DNA of 44,838 nt from contig CALEJT010000030.1 of the NCBI GenBank assembly GCA_937898685.1, positions 1 to 44,838 of the forward strand, read 5' to 3'. Of this stretch, positions 35,147 to 42,752 are shown one piece after another (position 1 is the stretch's first letter; the number at the start of each line of letters is the position of its first letter). The DNA comes from an uncultured Gammaproteobacteria bacterium (lineage in GTDB: Bacteria > Pseudomonadota > Gammaproteobacteria > Pseudomonadales > Pseudohongiellaceae). The position numbers and the translations under genes were made by a program. The notes beneath the pieces were generated by a model that had not been told where the DNA came from, ran no database searches, and worked only from the letters and a program-made list of their open reading frames with translations.

Positions 35147-35949
35147 TACCCCTCATGCTGGAACGTTGCTTCACACCAACTGCGCCAAACCGGCTGACTC
35201 GCAGCGGCGCGTTCCGCCGCATCTTCCCCGTAGAAATACACGGTCGCAGTGACGTTGGTGCTGTCACCGACAGCGTAGGTGCCCACCAGAACGAGGCCTG
35301 GTGAGGGCTGGTGCAACCGTAGCAAGACATAGCGCTGATGCTGATCCTGCTCGATGCGCTCGATGGTGCCGGCGAGATATTCGGGGACCGGCGTCATGAT
35401 TTCTTCGCCCACATCCAAGCCAGTGAGACCGAGACTCTCGACGAGAGTCTTCCACGCCTTTAGCTGCGGCTGTTGCAGCTGAACCATCACGGAAGTGATC
35501 GCGGCCTTCATACCCGCATAGTGCTCGAGATAGCGGCGCAGCACCTGGAAGAATGTGGGCCAGCCTTTTTCGAAACCTTCGAGTTGATCGTCCCAATCGT
35601 CGATCGACGCGAAGAGCGAATGCACCATGCGTACGAGGCAGGTGCCGCCCGAGCGTGCGGTGACGGTGATTTCCGTGGCGAGCGGCGGCGCTTCTTCACC
35701 CCATTCGCGTTCGACGTATTCGAAGCGCGTCGGTGGTTCCCAGTGCGTCACCTCGCCTTTGAATACGCCATACGCGCCCATGTCGAAAACCAACTCACCA
35801 CCCACGCGTTCCTCGAGCTTGGTCGAAGCAAACCAGGCCGAGTAACCGGGACCGGTGGCGATGGCCTGCCACACTTGCTCGGGCGTGCCGGGCACCACCA
35901 ATTCCATTTCGACCCAGCGTTTTCCGGTTCCATCTTTTTTCACTGGCAT
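35146..35949 (-). CDS. SRPBCC/AHSA1-like domain protein
   Basis: A 267-residue protein. Residues about 10-140 are an Aha1/SRPBCC hydrophobic-pocket domain: VEMELVVPGTPEQVWQAIATGPGYSAWFASTKLEERVGGELVFDMG, then WEPPTRFEYVEREWG. Residues about 150-267 form a second beta-rich half (YLAGTIERIEQDQHQRYVLLRLHQPSPGLVLVGTYA). GGAGAAACGCC precedes the ATG. It starts within the last 10 bases of the winged-helix regulator, so the two are translationally coupled. ArsR-SRPBCC pairs are very common; the ligand is unknown. Confidence 0.9.
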   Translation of the reverse strand: MPVKKDGTGKRWVEMELVVPGTPEQVWQAIATGPGYSAWFASTKLEERVGGELVFDMGAYGVFKGEVTHWEPPTRFEYVEREWGEEAPPLATEITVTARSGGTCLVRMVHSLFASIDDWDDQLEGFEKGWPTFFQVLRRYLEHYAGMKAAITSVMVQLQQPQLKAWKTLVESLGLTGLDVGEEIMTPVPEYLAGTIERIEQDQHQRYVLLRLHQPSPGLVLVGTYAVGDSTNVTATVYFYGEDAAERAAASQPVWRSWCEATFQHEG

Positions 35950-36560
35950 GGCGTTTCTCCTGTGTGCGTGTCGGTCGCCGGCTGCGGATAGGCAGCCACG
36001 ACCAAACGATGGGGACGAGCACTCACCGTGGTGTCGTCGTGATAACGAGCCACGAGCGTCGTTACCGCTTCACTCAGCTCGCGTGTGAAGGCCGCCCGTT
36101 CCTCGGGCGAACGAAAGGAAATGGTGGTGTCGATCGACAAGGTGGCCAGACGCTTCTTGCTCTGGCGCGCGCGGAGCCAGAGCTCACCGACCTCCCGCAC
36201 CACCCGTGCCGCAAGCGCGATGAGATAGCTCGCAGACAGGCGATCGTTGGTGCGTCCCGGATCGGCTGCTGCCCGTCCCAAGGCACTCGGTGACACGACA
36301 TAGGACGCCGCGCTCGCCACCAGCAAACGCTCGGTCAAACCGCCCCACAGACGCTCCTCCGCCACCTCGACCAAACCGTGTTCCTCGAGCGCGCGCAGGT
36401 GGTAGTTCACCTTCTGCCGCGGCAAACCGAGACGCGCCGCCAAGGTGGCAGCAGAGGCAGGCGCGGCCAGTTCAGCCAACAGCTGACTCCGGATGGGATC
36501 CAGCACGCTCGCCGCCGCGGCCGGGTTTGTGATGACTTCGACTTCGACCATGGGGCGCAT
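35940..36560 (-). CDS. ArsR-like winged-helix regulator
   Basis: A 206-residue regulator: ITNPAAAASVLDPIRSQLLAELAAPASAATLAARLGLPRQKVNYHLRALEEHGLVEVAEER forms an ArsR/GntR-like winged helix, and the rest (about 95-206) is a helical plus beta domain (ISFRSPEERAAFTRELSEAVTTLVARYH), the layout of helix-turn-helix partners of SRPBCC proteins. The start could be the ATG at 36560 or 36551; neither has a clear ribosome site. A perfect 8-base inverted repeat at 36567-36586 lies just upstream, a strong candidate for self-repression. It overlaps the SRPBCC gene by 10 bases. Confidence 0.88.
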   Translation of the reverse strand: MRPMVEVEVITNPAAAASVLDPIRSQLLAELAAPASAATLAARLGLPRQKVNYHLRALEEHGLVEVAEERLWGGLTERLLVASAASYVVSPSALGRAAADPGRTNDRLSASYLIALAARVVREVGELWLRARQSKKRLATLSIDTTISFRSPEERAAFTRELSEAVTTLVARYHDDTTVSARPHRLVVAAYPQPATDTHTGETPCQ

Positions 36561-36566
36561 TTTGAA

Positions 36567-36586
36567 TTGACAAAAATATTTGTCAA
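36567..36586. promoter_or_regulatory. Perfect palindrome operator before the ArsR-like gene
   Basis: TTGACAAA-AATA-TTTGTCAA: 8-base perfect arms in AT-rich DNA, starting 7 bases before the regulator's ATG at 36560. A TTGACA element at each end could serve as -35. This is the expected place for autorepression of the arsR-SRPBCC operon. Confidence 0.7.
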
Positions 36587-36631
36587 CTTTGAAATCAAAT
36601 AGTTACGTCAAGGCGGCTGTCCCTTTTGTAG

Positions 36632-36849
36632 GTGAGTGTCCCCTGTTGGTGGGAGTGAGTGTCCCCTGTTGGGCGTGTCCTCGTCGTTTGGGCGGAACAC
36701 GCAGTGAAGCCCACCAAGCGATGTCCGCTTTTGCGTTGCAGCGCGAAACATCCAACGTTGGGTTTCACCCTGACCTTCGAACTGCAAGCCCAATACAAGG
36801 CGTCGAATCGCATATCCCGCGTTGGCGTTCGCTGCGCTCAGCGCCAACC
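36632..36849. repeat. Composite dispersed repeat, copy c
   Basis: Two tandem copies of GTGAGTGTCCCCTGTTGG (36632-36651, 36655-36673), then a CGAAACATCC/CACC block (36744-36769) shared with 41081-41106 with two mismatches, then a 48-base tail (36802-36849) about 83% identical to 38338-38385. The tail ends in the inverted repeat GTTGGCG (36821-36827) / CGCCAAC (36842-36848). It begins 13 bases past the epimerase stop. Confidence 0.65.
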
Positions 36850-36861
36850 GACGCAAAACAA

Positions 36862-37677
36862 TTACATCAAACCTTCTTGAACGGCCTGATAGACGGTTCG
36901 CACCGTTGGCTGAAAACCGAGGCTGCGCGCGAGCGAGGCATCGACGTGGAGATGCCACGGGTTTTCCAACGGCTCCGACGATGAGTCGAGCGTTACCCCT
37001 ACCAACCTGGCCAGCTCGTAGAGCGAGGACGGAGCTTCATCGGCGATGTTGACGATGCGTTCGTCGAAAACACCGCTCAAAGCAAGCTCGAGAGCCGTGG
37101 CAATGTCGCGGTGGTGAATCGTGCTGATGCGCTTCGCAGGGTGCCACTTTCCGGCGATGGCGTGTTTGGGCAGCTCCTCGAGATGGCCATCCCCGTCGCC
37201 ATAAACGAAGGGAAAACGCAGCACTGCCCAGTTGAGTCCACTTGCCTGCAACGCCCGTTCCGCCGCGACCTTGCTGGCCGGATAGGCGTGCTGCGGCGCG
37301 ACCACATCGTCCTCGCGCCCAGGGTGCGGGCTGCTCATATCGTAGACGTTGCTGGTACTCGCGAAGATGAAGCGCGCGTTCGGCGCCTTGGCCTTCACTG
37401 CCGCGATGAGATTCTGCGTCCCCTCCAGATTGCTCTTCCAGATCAGGTCCGTGTCCTGGCTACGAAAAACCGCGGCAAGATGGATGAGGTCCGAGATTCC
37501 ATCGACCGCATGCGCCAACGTCGACGGATCGAAAAGATCGCCCTCTACCGGCATTACTCCTACGGGGAGATCTTTTTTACTTCGCACCAGGGCGCGGCAG
37601 TTCACGCCGGCTTCGACGAGACGAGGAAGAAGCCGCGCACCGACCAACCCGGATACACCTGTGATCAAAACCGTCAT
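36862..37677 (-). CDS. NAD-dependent epimerase/dehydratase family protein
   Basis: A 271-residue extended SDR. Nucleotide-binding motif TGVSGLVG near residue 7, LIHLAAVFRS, STSNVYD, and active site Tyr-Lys in HAYPASKVAAERAL, followed by RFPFVYGDGDGHLEELP. It acts on a sugar nucleotide or an unrelated hydroxy/keto substrate; atypical SDRs of this kind often do not act on sugars. It starts 3 bases after the MarR stop, so it is in a two-gene operon with that regulator. The substrate is unknown. Confidence 0.9.
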   Translation of the reverse strand: MTVLITGVSGLVGARLLPRLVEAGVNCRALVRSKKDLPVGVMPVEGDLFDPSTLAHAVDGISDLIHLAAVFRSQDTDLIWKSNLEGTQNLIAAVKAKAPNARFIFASTSNVYDMSSPHPGREDDVVAPQHAYPASKVAAERALQASGLNWAVLRFPFVYGDGDGHLEELPKHAIAGKWHPAKRISTIHHRDIATALELALSGVFDERIVNIADEAPSSLYELARLVGVTLDSSSEPLENPWHLHVDASLARSLGFQPTVRTVYQAVQEGLM

Positions 37678-37680
37678 GTG

Positions 37681-38133
37681 TCAGTTCCTCGCGATGAAAG
37701 CTTCGAGACGTTCCGTGGCTGTCTGAAGCACCTCGATCGCCGTGGCGACAGCTGCGTCATCGAGGCCCTGGAATGCGATGTCGTGAATGGACCTCAGGTC
37801 GGGCAGTTTTTTCCACAGTCTGTTGCCTGCTGCCGTCATCCGCAGCAGCTTCTGCCGCTGGTCGACGCTGTCGGGCACTTGTTCCACCAGCCCCTTGCGG
37901 ACCAACACGCTTATCACTGCACTCAAGGTTGCGCGCTCGACCTGGAGTGCGTTCACCAGCTCTCGCTGCATCGTGGGGCCGTCCTGGGAGAGTCGGTACA
38001 GGACATACCACTGTGTCGCTCCAAGGTCGTAAGGCCGGAGCATGGCTTCCATCGCGGCGCGGCCAGCCTGGTAACACCGCTTGGTCCAGGCCGCGACTTC
38101 ACTGTAGTTCGACGTACGTTTTTTGTTAGGCAT
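37681..38133 (-). CDS. MarR-family transcriptional regulator
   Basis: A 150-residue winged-helix regulator: AAMEAMLRPYDLGATQWYVLYRLSQDGPTMQRELVNALQVERATLSAVISVLVRKGLVEQVPDSVDQRQKLLRMTAAG. It precedes the epimerase by 3 bases. A near-consensus promoter on the minus strand (38163-38168 and 38140-38145) places the transcript start on the ATG itself, and no ribosome site exists, so the message may be leaderless. An inverted repeat overlaps the -10 and abuts the start codon, suggesting autorepression. The inducer is unknown. Confidence 0.93.
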   Translation of the reverse strand: MPNKKRTSNYSEVAAWTKRCYQAGRAAMEAMLRPYDLGATQWYVLYRLSQDGPTMQRELVNALQVERATLSAVISVLVRKGLVEQVPDSVDQRQKLLRMTAAGNRLWKKLPDLRSIHDIAFQGLDDAAVATAIEVLQTATERLEAFIARN

Positions 38134-38168
38134 CTAACGATAATGTTAGGCGCCATACAAAATGTCAA
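38125..38168 (-). promoter_or_regulatory. marR promoter with operator on the start codon
   Basis: On the minus strand: TTGACA (38168-38163), 17 bases, CATTAT (38145-38140). The inverted repeat CTAAC (38134-38138) / GTTAG (38145-38149) with a 6-base spacer overlaps the -10. A third half-site GTTAG lies at 38125-38129 inside the gene, so the ATG is flanked on both sides. The expected start of transcription is the A of the ATG at 38133. Confidence 0.65.
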
Positions 38169-38290
38169 GTTGGAGTCCTGGGTTTGTTGCCAGGCAAACT
38201 CTGGCGGGAGTTTGTCTCGCTGTAGTTCGGCAATGAGGTTGGGCGCTCTTGGGTTTGGTGAGTCCAACGAACCCAGGCGGTGAGTTGAAG

Positions 38291-38385
38291 GTGAGTGTCC
38301 CCTGTTGGTGCCTCGAACGGCAAGCCCAACATGCGCTGTCGTATTGCACATCCCACGTTGGGGTTCGCTCCGCTCACCACCAACC
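38291..38385. repeat. Composite dispersed repeat, copy e
   Basis: It starts with GTGAGTGTCCCCTGTTGGTG (38291-38310), identical to 36632-36651, and ends with a 28-base unit at 38357-38384 that differs by only a few bases from 35118-35145. This 95-base copy is the cleanest example of the composite element. Confidence 0.7.
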
Positions 38386-38487
38386 CACGAGAAATCCAAC
38401 CAACGATGACGACCCAAACATCGCGTGTCGACTCGAGCCAACAGGCCCCTCGTCTCGTAGATCGAGGTATATGTCCCGTAGTCGTGG

Positions 38488-38514
38488 ATTGGCGGTGAGC
38501 GCAGCGAACCCAAC
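38488..38514. repeat. Dispersed repeat, copy f (inverted)
   Basis: Reads ATTGGCGGTGAGCGC...GAACCCAAC; its complement is the same end unit as copies c, d and e. It lies in the opposite orientation to copy e, 100 bases away. Confidence 0.6.
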
Positions 38515-38562
38515 AGCGATCGCCATGGTTCCGATGTTGCATCGTTGCGTCGTACACCCCGT

Positions 38563-38598
38563 AGGTTGGGCTGAGCCCCGTAGGGGGAAGCCCAACCT
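38563..38598. repeat. Dispersed palindromic repeat, copy g
   Basis: Perfect 10-base arms AGGTTGGGCT (38563-38572) and AGCCCAACCT (38589-38598) with a 16-base loop containing CCCCGTAGGGGG. A single RNA strand would fold to a stable hairpin. The arms are close to those of copy a near 4.34 kb. Confidence 0.7.
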
Positions 38599-38916
38599 GA
38601 GGGGGTTGTTGGACTTCACTCGCTGGGCGTCACTGCGTTCAGTTCGAGCCGCTTACTGAACTGAGCCGGGCCAAGCGCGTGGCGCTCGCCTTCGCCCGTG
38701 TCGTTCGCGGGGCAAGCCCAACGCAGGCTCACTCCTTTTCCGCACTCATCCAGCCACGCGGCAGGCCTCGTGCCGCTCAGGCCGTCGCGGAACACTGCCC
38801 CGCCAACGCTTGCTTTCGCCCATCCTACGAAGTCCCGGGCTCAGCCCAATCTACGGGATGTACCACGCTTACCGATGCTTCACCGGGAGGGGAAGCCCCC
38901 TCGCGTTCGAGTCAAC

Positions 38917-39927
38917 TCAGAACCCTGCCAACACCACCTTGCCCTGCGCCTTGCCGCTTTCGATCAAAGCGTGGGCACTGCGGAGGTTTTCGGCGTTGAT
39001 GGTGCCGAGTTTGTGGTTGACCGTGCTGCGGATCCTGCCGGCGTCCACCAACCAGGCCACGGCGCTGAGCAAACGACCCTGCTCTTCCATGTCCGGCGTT
39101 TCGAACAACGGACGCGTGAACATCAATTCCCAGTGCAGTGAGATGGATTTGAGCTTGAGCTTCATGACATCGAGATGGTCCGGATCGTCGATCAGCGCCA
39201 ATGCGCCCTGCGGTTTGAGACTCTCGATGATCTGCTCGTAATGCTGTTCGGTCTGGGTCAGCGACGCCACGTAGTCCACCTGTCCCACACCGGCAATCTG
39301 CAGCGCCGATGCCAAGGGCTCACGATGATCGATCACTGCATGCGCGCCCATTTCCAAGCACCATTGCCGCGTTTCCGGCCGCGATGCGGTGGCGATGACG
39401 GTGACGTGGGTGAGCTGTCGCGCCAACTGAATCAGGATGGATCCCACGCCGCCGGCGCCACCCACCACCAAGAGGCTCTGACCTGCGCCCTTCCCCTTGG
39501 CGAGACGCAAACGATCGAACAGGAGTTCGTAGGCGGTGATGGCAGTCAGCGGCAAGGCGGCGGCCGCGGTATCGTCGAGCGACTCGGGCGCACGCGCGAC
39601 GATGCGCTCATCCACCACGTGCAGTTCGCTGTTGGTGCCCGGGCGATTGATGGCCCCGGCGTAGTAGACACGATCCCCCACGTTGAAAAGCGACACCTTC
39701 TCGCCCACCGCTTCGACCACGCCCACGGCGTCCCAGCCCAGTACTTCGACCTTCCCTTCGGCGGGCTGGCGGGAGCGGCGGATCTTGGTGTCCACCGGGT
39801 TCACCGACACGGCGCTGACACGCACCAGCAAATCACGCGGGCCAGGTTCGGGGGTGGGCAGCTCCAAATCTTCCAGGGCTGCGGGGTCGGTGATCGGTAG
39901 GCTGCGGCGGTATCCCACTGCTTTCAT
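38917..39927 (-). CDS. Zinc-type alcohol dehydrogenase / quinone oxidoreductase family protein
   Basis: A 336-residue MDR-superfamily enzyme: MKAVGYRRSLPI, VRVSAVSVNPVDTKIRR, the NADPH-binding SLLVVGGAGGVGSILIQLARQL, and FTRPLFETPDMEEQGRLLSAVAWLVDAG. It lacks the structural-zinc cysteines and most catalytic-zinc ligands, which places it with the zinc-free quinone oxidoreductases (ZADH/qor1-like) that reduce quinones or enones with NADPH. AAGGAGGAC precedes the ATG. It diverges from a LysR regulator 93 bases away. Confidence 0.93.
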   Translation of the reverse strand: MKAVGYRRSLPITDPAALEDLELPTPEPGPRDLLVRVSAVSVNPVDTKIRRSRQPAEGKVEVLGWDAVGVVEAVGEKVSLFNVGDRVYYAGAINRPGTNSELHVVDERIVARAPESLDDTAAAALPLTAITAYELLFDRLRLAKGKGAGQSLLVVGGAGGVGSILIQLARQLTHVTVIATASRPETRQWCLEMGAHAVIDHREPLASALQIAGVGQVDYVASLTQTEQHYEQIIESLKPQGALALIDDPDHLDVMKLKLKSISLHWELMFTRPLFETPDMEEQGRLLSAVAWLVDAGRIRSTVNHKLGTINAENLRSAHALIESGKAQGKVVLAGF

Positions 39928-39976
39928 GACAAGTCCTCCTTGTTGTTGTGTCGATCAGTGGGTGTCACTATAAAAT

Positions 39977-39991
39977 TCAATCAAAAATTGA
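39977..39991. promoter_or_regulatory. LysR operator candidate, TCAAT-N5-ATTGA
   Basis: Arms TCAAT (39977-39981) and ATTGA (39987-39991) around CAAAA in the 93-base interval between the divergent quinone oxidoreductase and LysR genes. It is AT-rich and centred 44 bases from the first start and about 37 from the second. Confidence 0.5.
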
Positions 39992-40020
39992 TAAGACCAA
40001 CCGGTTTAATTCATTTCCAA

Positions 40021-40953
40021 ATGAAAATTGAAAATATCAGCGACCTCCGCGTCCTGGTGCAAACCGCCCGCACGGGGAGTCTGAGCGGCGCCGCCACGAC
40101 GTTGGGCATCACACCTGCCGCGGCCAGCGCCACCTTGAAGCGCCTGGAAAGCCAACTGGGCGTGCGGCTATTCGAGCGCTCCACCCGCGCCATGCGGCTC
40201 ACACTGCCGGGGCAGACCCTGCTCGACTACGCGCAACGTGCGCTCGATCTCGTGGCCGAAGGTGAGGCCCAGGCCACATCGGAAAGTGCGGGGTTGGTGG
40301 GAGTGATCCGTATCGCCGCGCCGTCCGACCTCACGCGCAGCGTGCTGTTGCCCTTGTTGGATGAATTCCTGGCGAGTCATCCGGGTGTGGAGCTGGCGCT
40401 TTCCATCGGCGACCGCACACTCGACATCGTGCGCGATCAGGTCGATCTCGCGCTGCGCTATGGGCAGTTGGTCGACTCACGTTTGGTGGCGCGGCGCCTG
40501 GTGCAAACGGCGCCCATCGTGGTCGCGGCGCCGAGTTACCTGGCGAAACATCCGGCGCCGCAGAGTCCCCTTGATCTCACGCAGCACAACTGTCTGGCCT
40601 ACGACCGCGGCGGCAAACCCCATCGCACCTGGCGCTTCGAACGCGAAGGCAGAACGGTGGAAGTGCACGTGAATGGCGATCGCAGCGTCGACGATGCCTC
40701 CATCGCACGTCAGTGGGCGCTCTCCGGTGCGGGCATCTTGATCAAGGCGCCGCTGGAGCAATTGAAGGAAATGTCCGAAGGCCGTCTGGTCCACTTGTTG
40801 CCCGAGTGGCACATCGAAAGCTATCCACTCCACGTGATCCTGCCGAGCGGACGCTTCGTCCCCGCCCGCGTGCGCGCCTTGGTGAATTTTCTGGTGCCGA
40901 AGTTCGAAGCGCTTGGTAGTGAGTTGCAGCGGATGAAGTTGATACGCGCGTAG
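40021..40953 (+). CDS. LysR-family transcriptional regulator
   Basis: A 310-residue regulator: MKIENISDLRVLVQTARTGSLSGAATTLGITPAAASATLKRLESQLGVRLFERSTRAMRLT and effector domain about 90-300 (DLALRYGQLVDSRLVARRLVQTAPIVVAAPSYL). The ATG at 40021 gives the family start; an in-frame upstream ATG at 39940 would run through the operator region. No ribosome site is clear. Divergence from the NADPH quinone oxidoreductase indicates its target. It converges with the sigma factor gene. Confidence 0.93.
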   Translation: MKIENISDLRVLVQTARTGSLSGAATTLGITPAAASATLKRLESQLGVRLFERSTRAMRLTLPGQTLLDYAQRALDLVAEGEAQATSESAGLVGVIRIAAPSDLTRSVLLPLLDEFLASHPGVELALSIGDRTLDIVRDQVDLALRYGQLVDSRLVARRLVQTAPIVVAAPSYLAKHPAPQSPLDLTQHNCLAYDRGGKPHRTWRFEREGRTVEVHVNGDRSVDDASIARQWALSGAGILIKAPLEQLKEMSEGRLVHLLPEWHIESYPLHVILPSGRFVPARVRALVNFLVPKFEALGSELQRMKLIRA

Positions 40954-41080
40954 GTTGAGGTGCGTGCAACGCCCCGCAACGAACGCTGTCGAATGCAGCT
41001 CCAATGTCGTTGGGCTGCGTGCGTGGATCGGGCTGAACGAAGTGAAGCTCGACGTGCAAATTCTGCTTTTCGTTGAATCT

Positions 41081-41145
41081 CGAAACATCCCACGTTGAGT
41101 TTCACCGCCGGGTTCAACCCAACCTTCGCATTGCGAACCCAACCA
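41081..41145. repeat. Dispersed repeat, copy i (degenerate)
   Basis: CGAAACATCC...GTTTCACC (41081-41106) matches 36744-36769 with two differences in 26 bases. It is followed by TTCGCA-T-TGCGAA (41125-41137), a perfect short inverted repeat flanked by CCAACC/CCCAACC. It lies between the convergent LysR and sigma factor stops. Confidence 0.55.
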
Positions 41146-41152
41146 ACGAACG

Positions 41153-42019
41153 TCATACGGCGCCCTGCACATGCCGGAGCTTGTCGGGGTTGCGGATGAT
41201 GTAGATGGCTTTGATCTTGCCGTGCTCGATCTGCAGGGCCGTGGTCTGCAATACCTCACCGGCTTCGAGCGTGATGAAGCCCGGCAAGCCATCGATCACC
41301 ACATGCCGTATCAATCGCGACGGCATCGCCTTGAATTCCTCGGCAAGCTGCGCGTGACGCTTCATCACTGCCTGGATGCCCACCAGCGGATGCGGTGAGG
41401 CAGAGACCTTGCCGCCGCCATCGCTCTGCGCAACGACGTCATCGGCAAGCAGCGTACGTAGGCGCGTCAAATCGCCAGTGCGAGAAGCAGCGTAGAACGC
41501 TTCGGCAATCTCCCGCCCATGCTCCTGCGGTACGGGAAAACGCGGACACTCGCGGCGCACGTGTTCGCGGGCACGACTCGCCAACTTGCGACACGCCGCT
41601 GCATTGCGGCCGATGGCGAGCGCCACGTCATCGAAGCTCATCCCGAAAATGTCGTGGAGCAGAAAGGCGGCGCGCTCGGGTGGCGACAAGCGCTCCAACG
41701 CGATCATCAAGGGCAAGCTCATGTCATCGAACAGCTCCTGCCCTTCCTCCTCGATGAGCGGATCGGGCAACCATGGCCCGACATAGGTTTCGCGACGACG
41801 CCTGGCCGACTTGAGTTCGTTGAGACAAAGATTGGCGACGATGGTGTGCAGGAAGGCCGCCGGCTCGCGCACACTGTTGCGATCCGCCGCCAACCAGCGC
41901 AGCCAGGCTTCCTGCACCACGTCCTTGGCATCGGCCAACGAACCCAGCATGCGATAGGCCAGCCGCACGAGCCGCGGCTGCAAGGTGCTGAACGTTTGCT
42001 CCAATTGCGCTTCATGCAT
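41153..42019 (-). CDS. ECF41-group sigma factor with fused SnoaL-like domain
   Basis: A 288-residue ECF sigma factor. Region 2 (YRMLGSLADAKDVVQEAWLRWL) and region 4 (LSPPERAAFLLHDIFGMSFDDVALAIGRNAAACRKLASRAR) are followed by a SnoaL-like tail of about 115 residues. Three ECF41 hallmarks are present: WLPDP at 83-87 (usually WLPEP), DGGGK at 200-204 and NPDKL at 277-281. In this group the tail, not an anti-sigma factor, controls activity. The ATG at 42019 overlaps the flavodoxin stop by 8 bases, so translation is coupled. A candidate ECF41-type promoter lies before that gene. Confidence 0.95.
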   Translation of the reverse strand: MHEAQLEQTFSTLQPRLVRLAYRMLGSLADAKDVVQEAWLRWLAADRNSVREPAAFLHTIVANLCLNELKSARRRRETYVGPWLPDPLIEEEGQELFDDMSLPLMIALERLSPPERAAFLLHDIFGMSFDDVALAIGRNAAACRKLASRAREHVRRECPRFPVPQEHGREIAEAFYAASRTGDLTRLRTLLADDVVAQSDGGGKVSASPHPLVGIQAVMKRHAQLAEEFKAMPSRLIRHVVIDGLPGFITLEAGEVLQTTALQIEHGKIKAIYIIRNPDKLRHVQGAV

Positions 42020-42692
42020 CGATGGTCGGGACCTCACGACTTGCCAAGGCCAACACTTCCCTGCCACGCGCCAACTGCAAGGCCACGCGTGCGACGCGTT
42101 CGCCGAGATGGCGCGCGGTGGCGAGATCGGAAGCAGGCGGCGCCGCATCCGGCCCTTCGTCCACATTCGACTGTGCCGCGGCACCCAGCCAAAAGCCGAG
42201 CCGATTCAAATCAGCATCCGAACCCGCGCTGGAATTATTGGCCGGCGGCAGATCCAGATTCACCCAATGCATGCCGTGTTGCGCCGCAAACAGCGCAAGC
42301 TGCATCAAGGTGGCGAGCTTGTCACCCGCACGCGCACCGGAATTGGTGAAACCGGCAGCGAGCTTGTCGCGCCAGAGATAGCCCTTGCTCATCACCGCAT
42401 GCGAGGTCGCATCCTGAAAGGCCTTGAAGCGCGCCGAGGGTCCACCCATGTACGTGGGCGCACCGAAGACGAGTGCCTGCGCTTGCGCCAAATCATCCCA
42501 ACGCTTTTCGGCTTCCTCCACCGGCAGCAACAGCGCAGCCACCCCCTGCACTCGCGCCGCGCCCTCCTTCACCGCCTGCGCCTGCCTGGCCGTATGACCG
42601 TAGCCCGAGTGATAGACCACTGCCACACGAACGGCCGGCGCGAACCCAAGCCTCATCGCGCCATCGGCATCGGCAAAGTTCATCCCCTTCAT
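42012..42692 (-). CDS. Flavodoxin-fold NAD(P)H oxidoreductase (WrbA-like)
   Basis: A 226-residue flavoprotein: VRVAVVYHSGYGHTARQAQAV binds FMN phosphate, then VFGAPTYMGGPSARFKAFQDATSHA and AAGFTNSGARAGDKLATLMQLALFAAQHGMHWVNLDLPP, the order seen in WrbA-like quinone reductases. I chose the ATG at 42692 because GGAGG is 5 bases upstream; ATGs at 42725 and 42683 are in frame. It is the first gene of a two-gene operon with the ECF41 sigma factor, which is typical: ECF41 factors are usually linked with oxidoreductase-type genes they control. Confidence 0.9.
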   Translation of the reverse strand: MKGMNFADADGAMRLGFAPAVRVAVVYHSGYGHTARQAQAVKEGAARVQGVAALLLPVEEAEKRWDDLAQAQALVFGAPTYMGGPSARFKAFQDATSHAVMSKGYLWRDKLAAGFTNSGARAGDKLATLMQLALFAAQHGMHWVNLDLPPANNSSAGSDADLNRLGFWLGAAAQSNVDEGPDAAPPASDLATARHLGERVARVALQLARGREVLALASREVPTIDA

Positions 42693-42725
42693 CATTACCT
42701 CCATCGGCTTGCATGACGAAGGCAT

Positions 42726-42752
42726 GACAAGAGAGCGCGGAGGAATGTGACA
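42726..42752 (-). promoter_or_regulatory. Candidate ECF41-dependent promoter
   Basis: On the minus strand: TGTCACA (42752-42746), 16 bases, TGTC (42729-42726). The published ECF41 motif, as I recall it, is TGTCACA at -35 and CGTC at -10, so there is one mismatch. It sits 33 bases before the flavodoxin start, the right place for autoregulation of the flavodoxin-sigma operon. Confidence 0.5.

Larger units (their letters stand above)
38150..38916. other. Gene-free tract filled with dispersed repeats
   Basis: About 770 bases between marR and the quinone oxidoreductase stop. I see no credible gene. It contains repeat copies e, f and g and further decayed pieces near 38714 (AAGCCCAACGCAGGCTCAC) and 38824-38860 (TCCTACGAAG...CAGCCCAATCTACGGG). 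The tract looks like a landing zone where repeat units accumulated. Confidence 0.6.

Noticed and set aside
37111..38283. A 390-codon plus-strand frame across marR and the epimerase
   Set aside because: Antisense to two clear genes and runs into repeat DNA.
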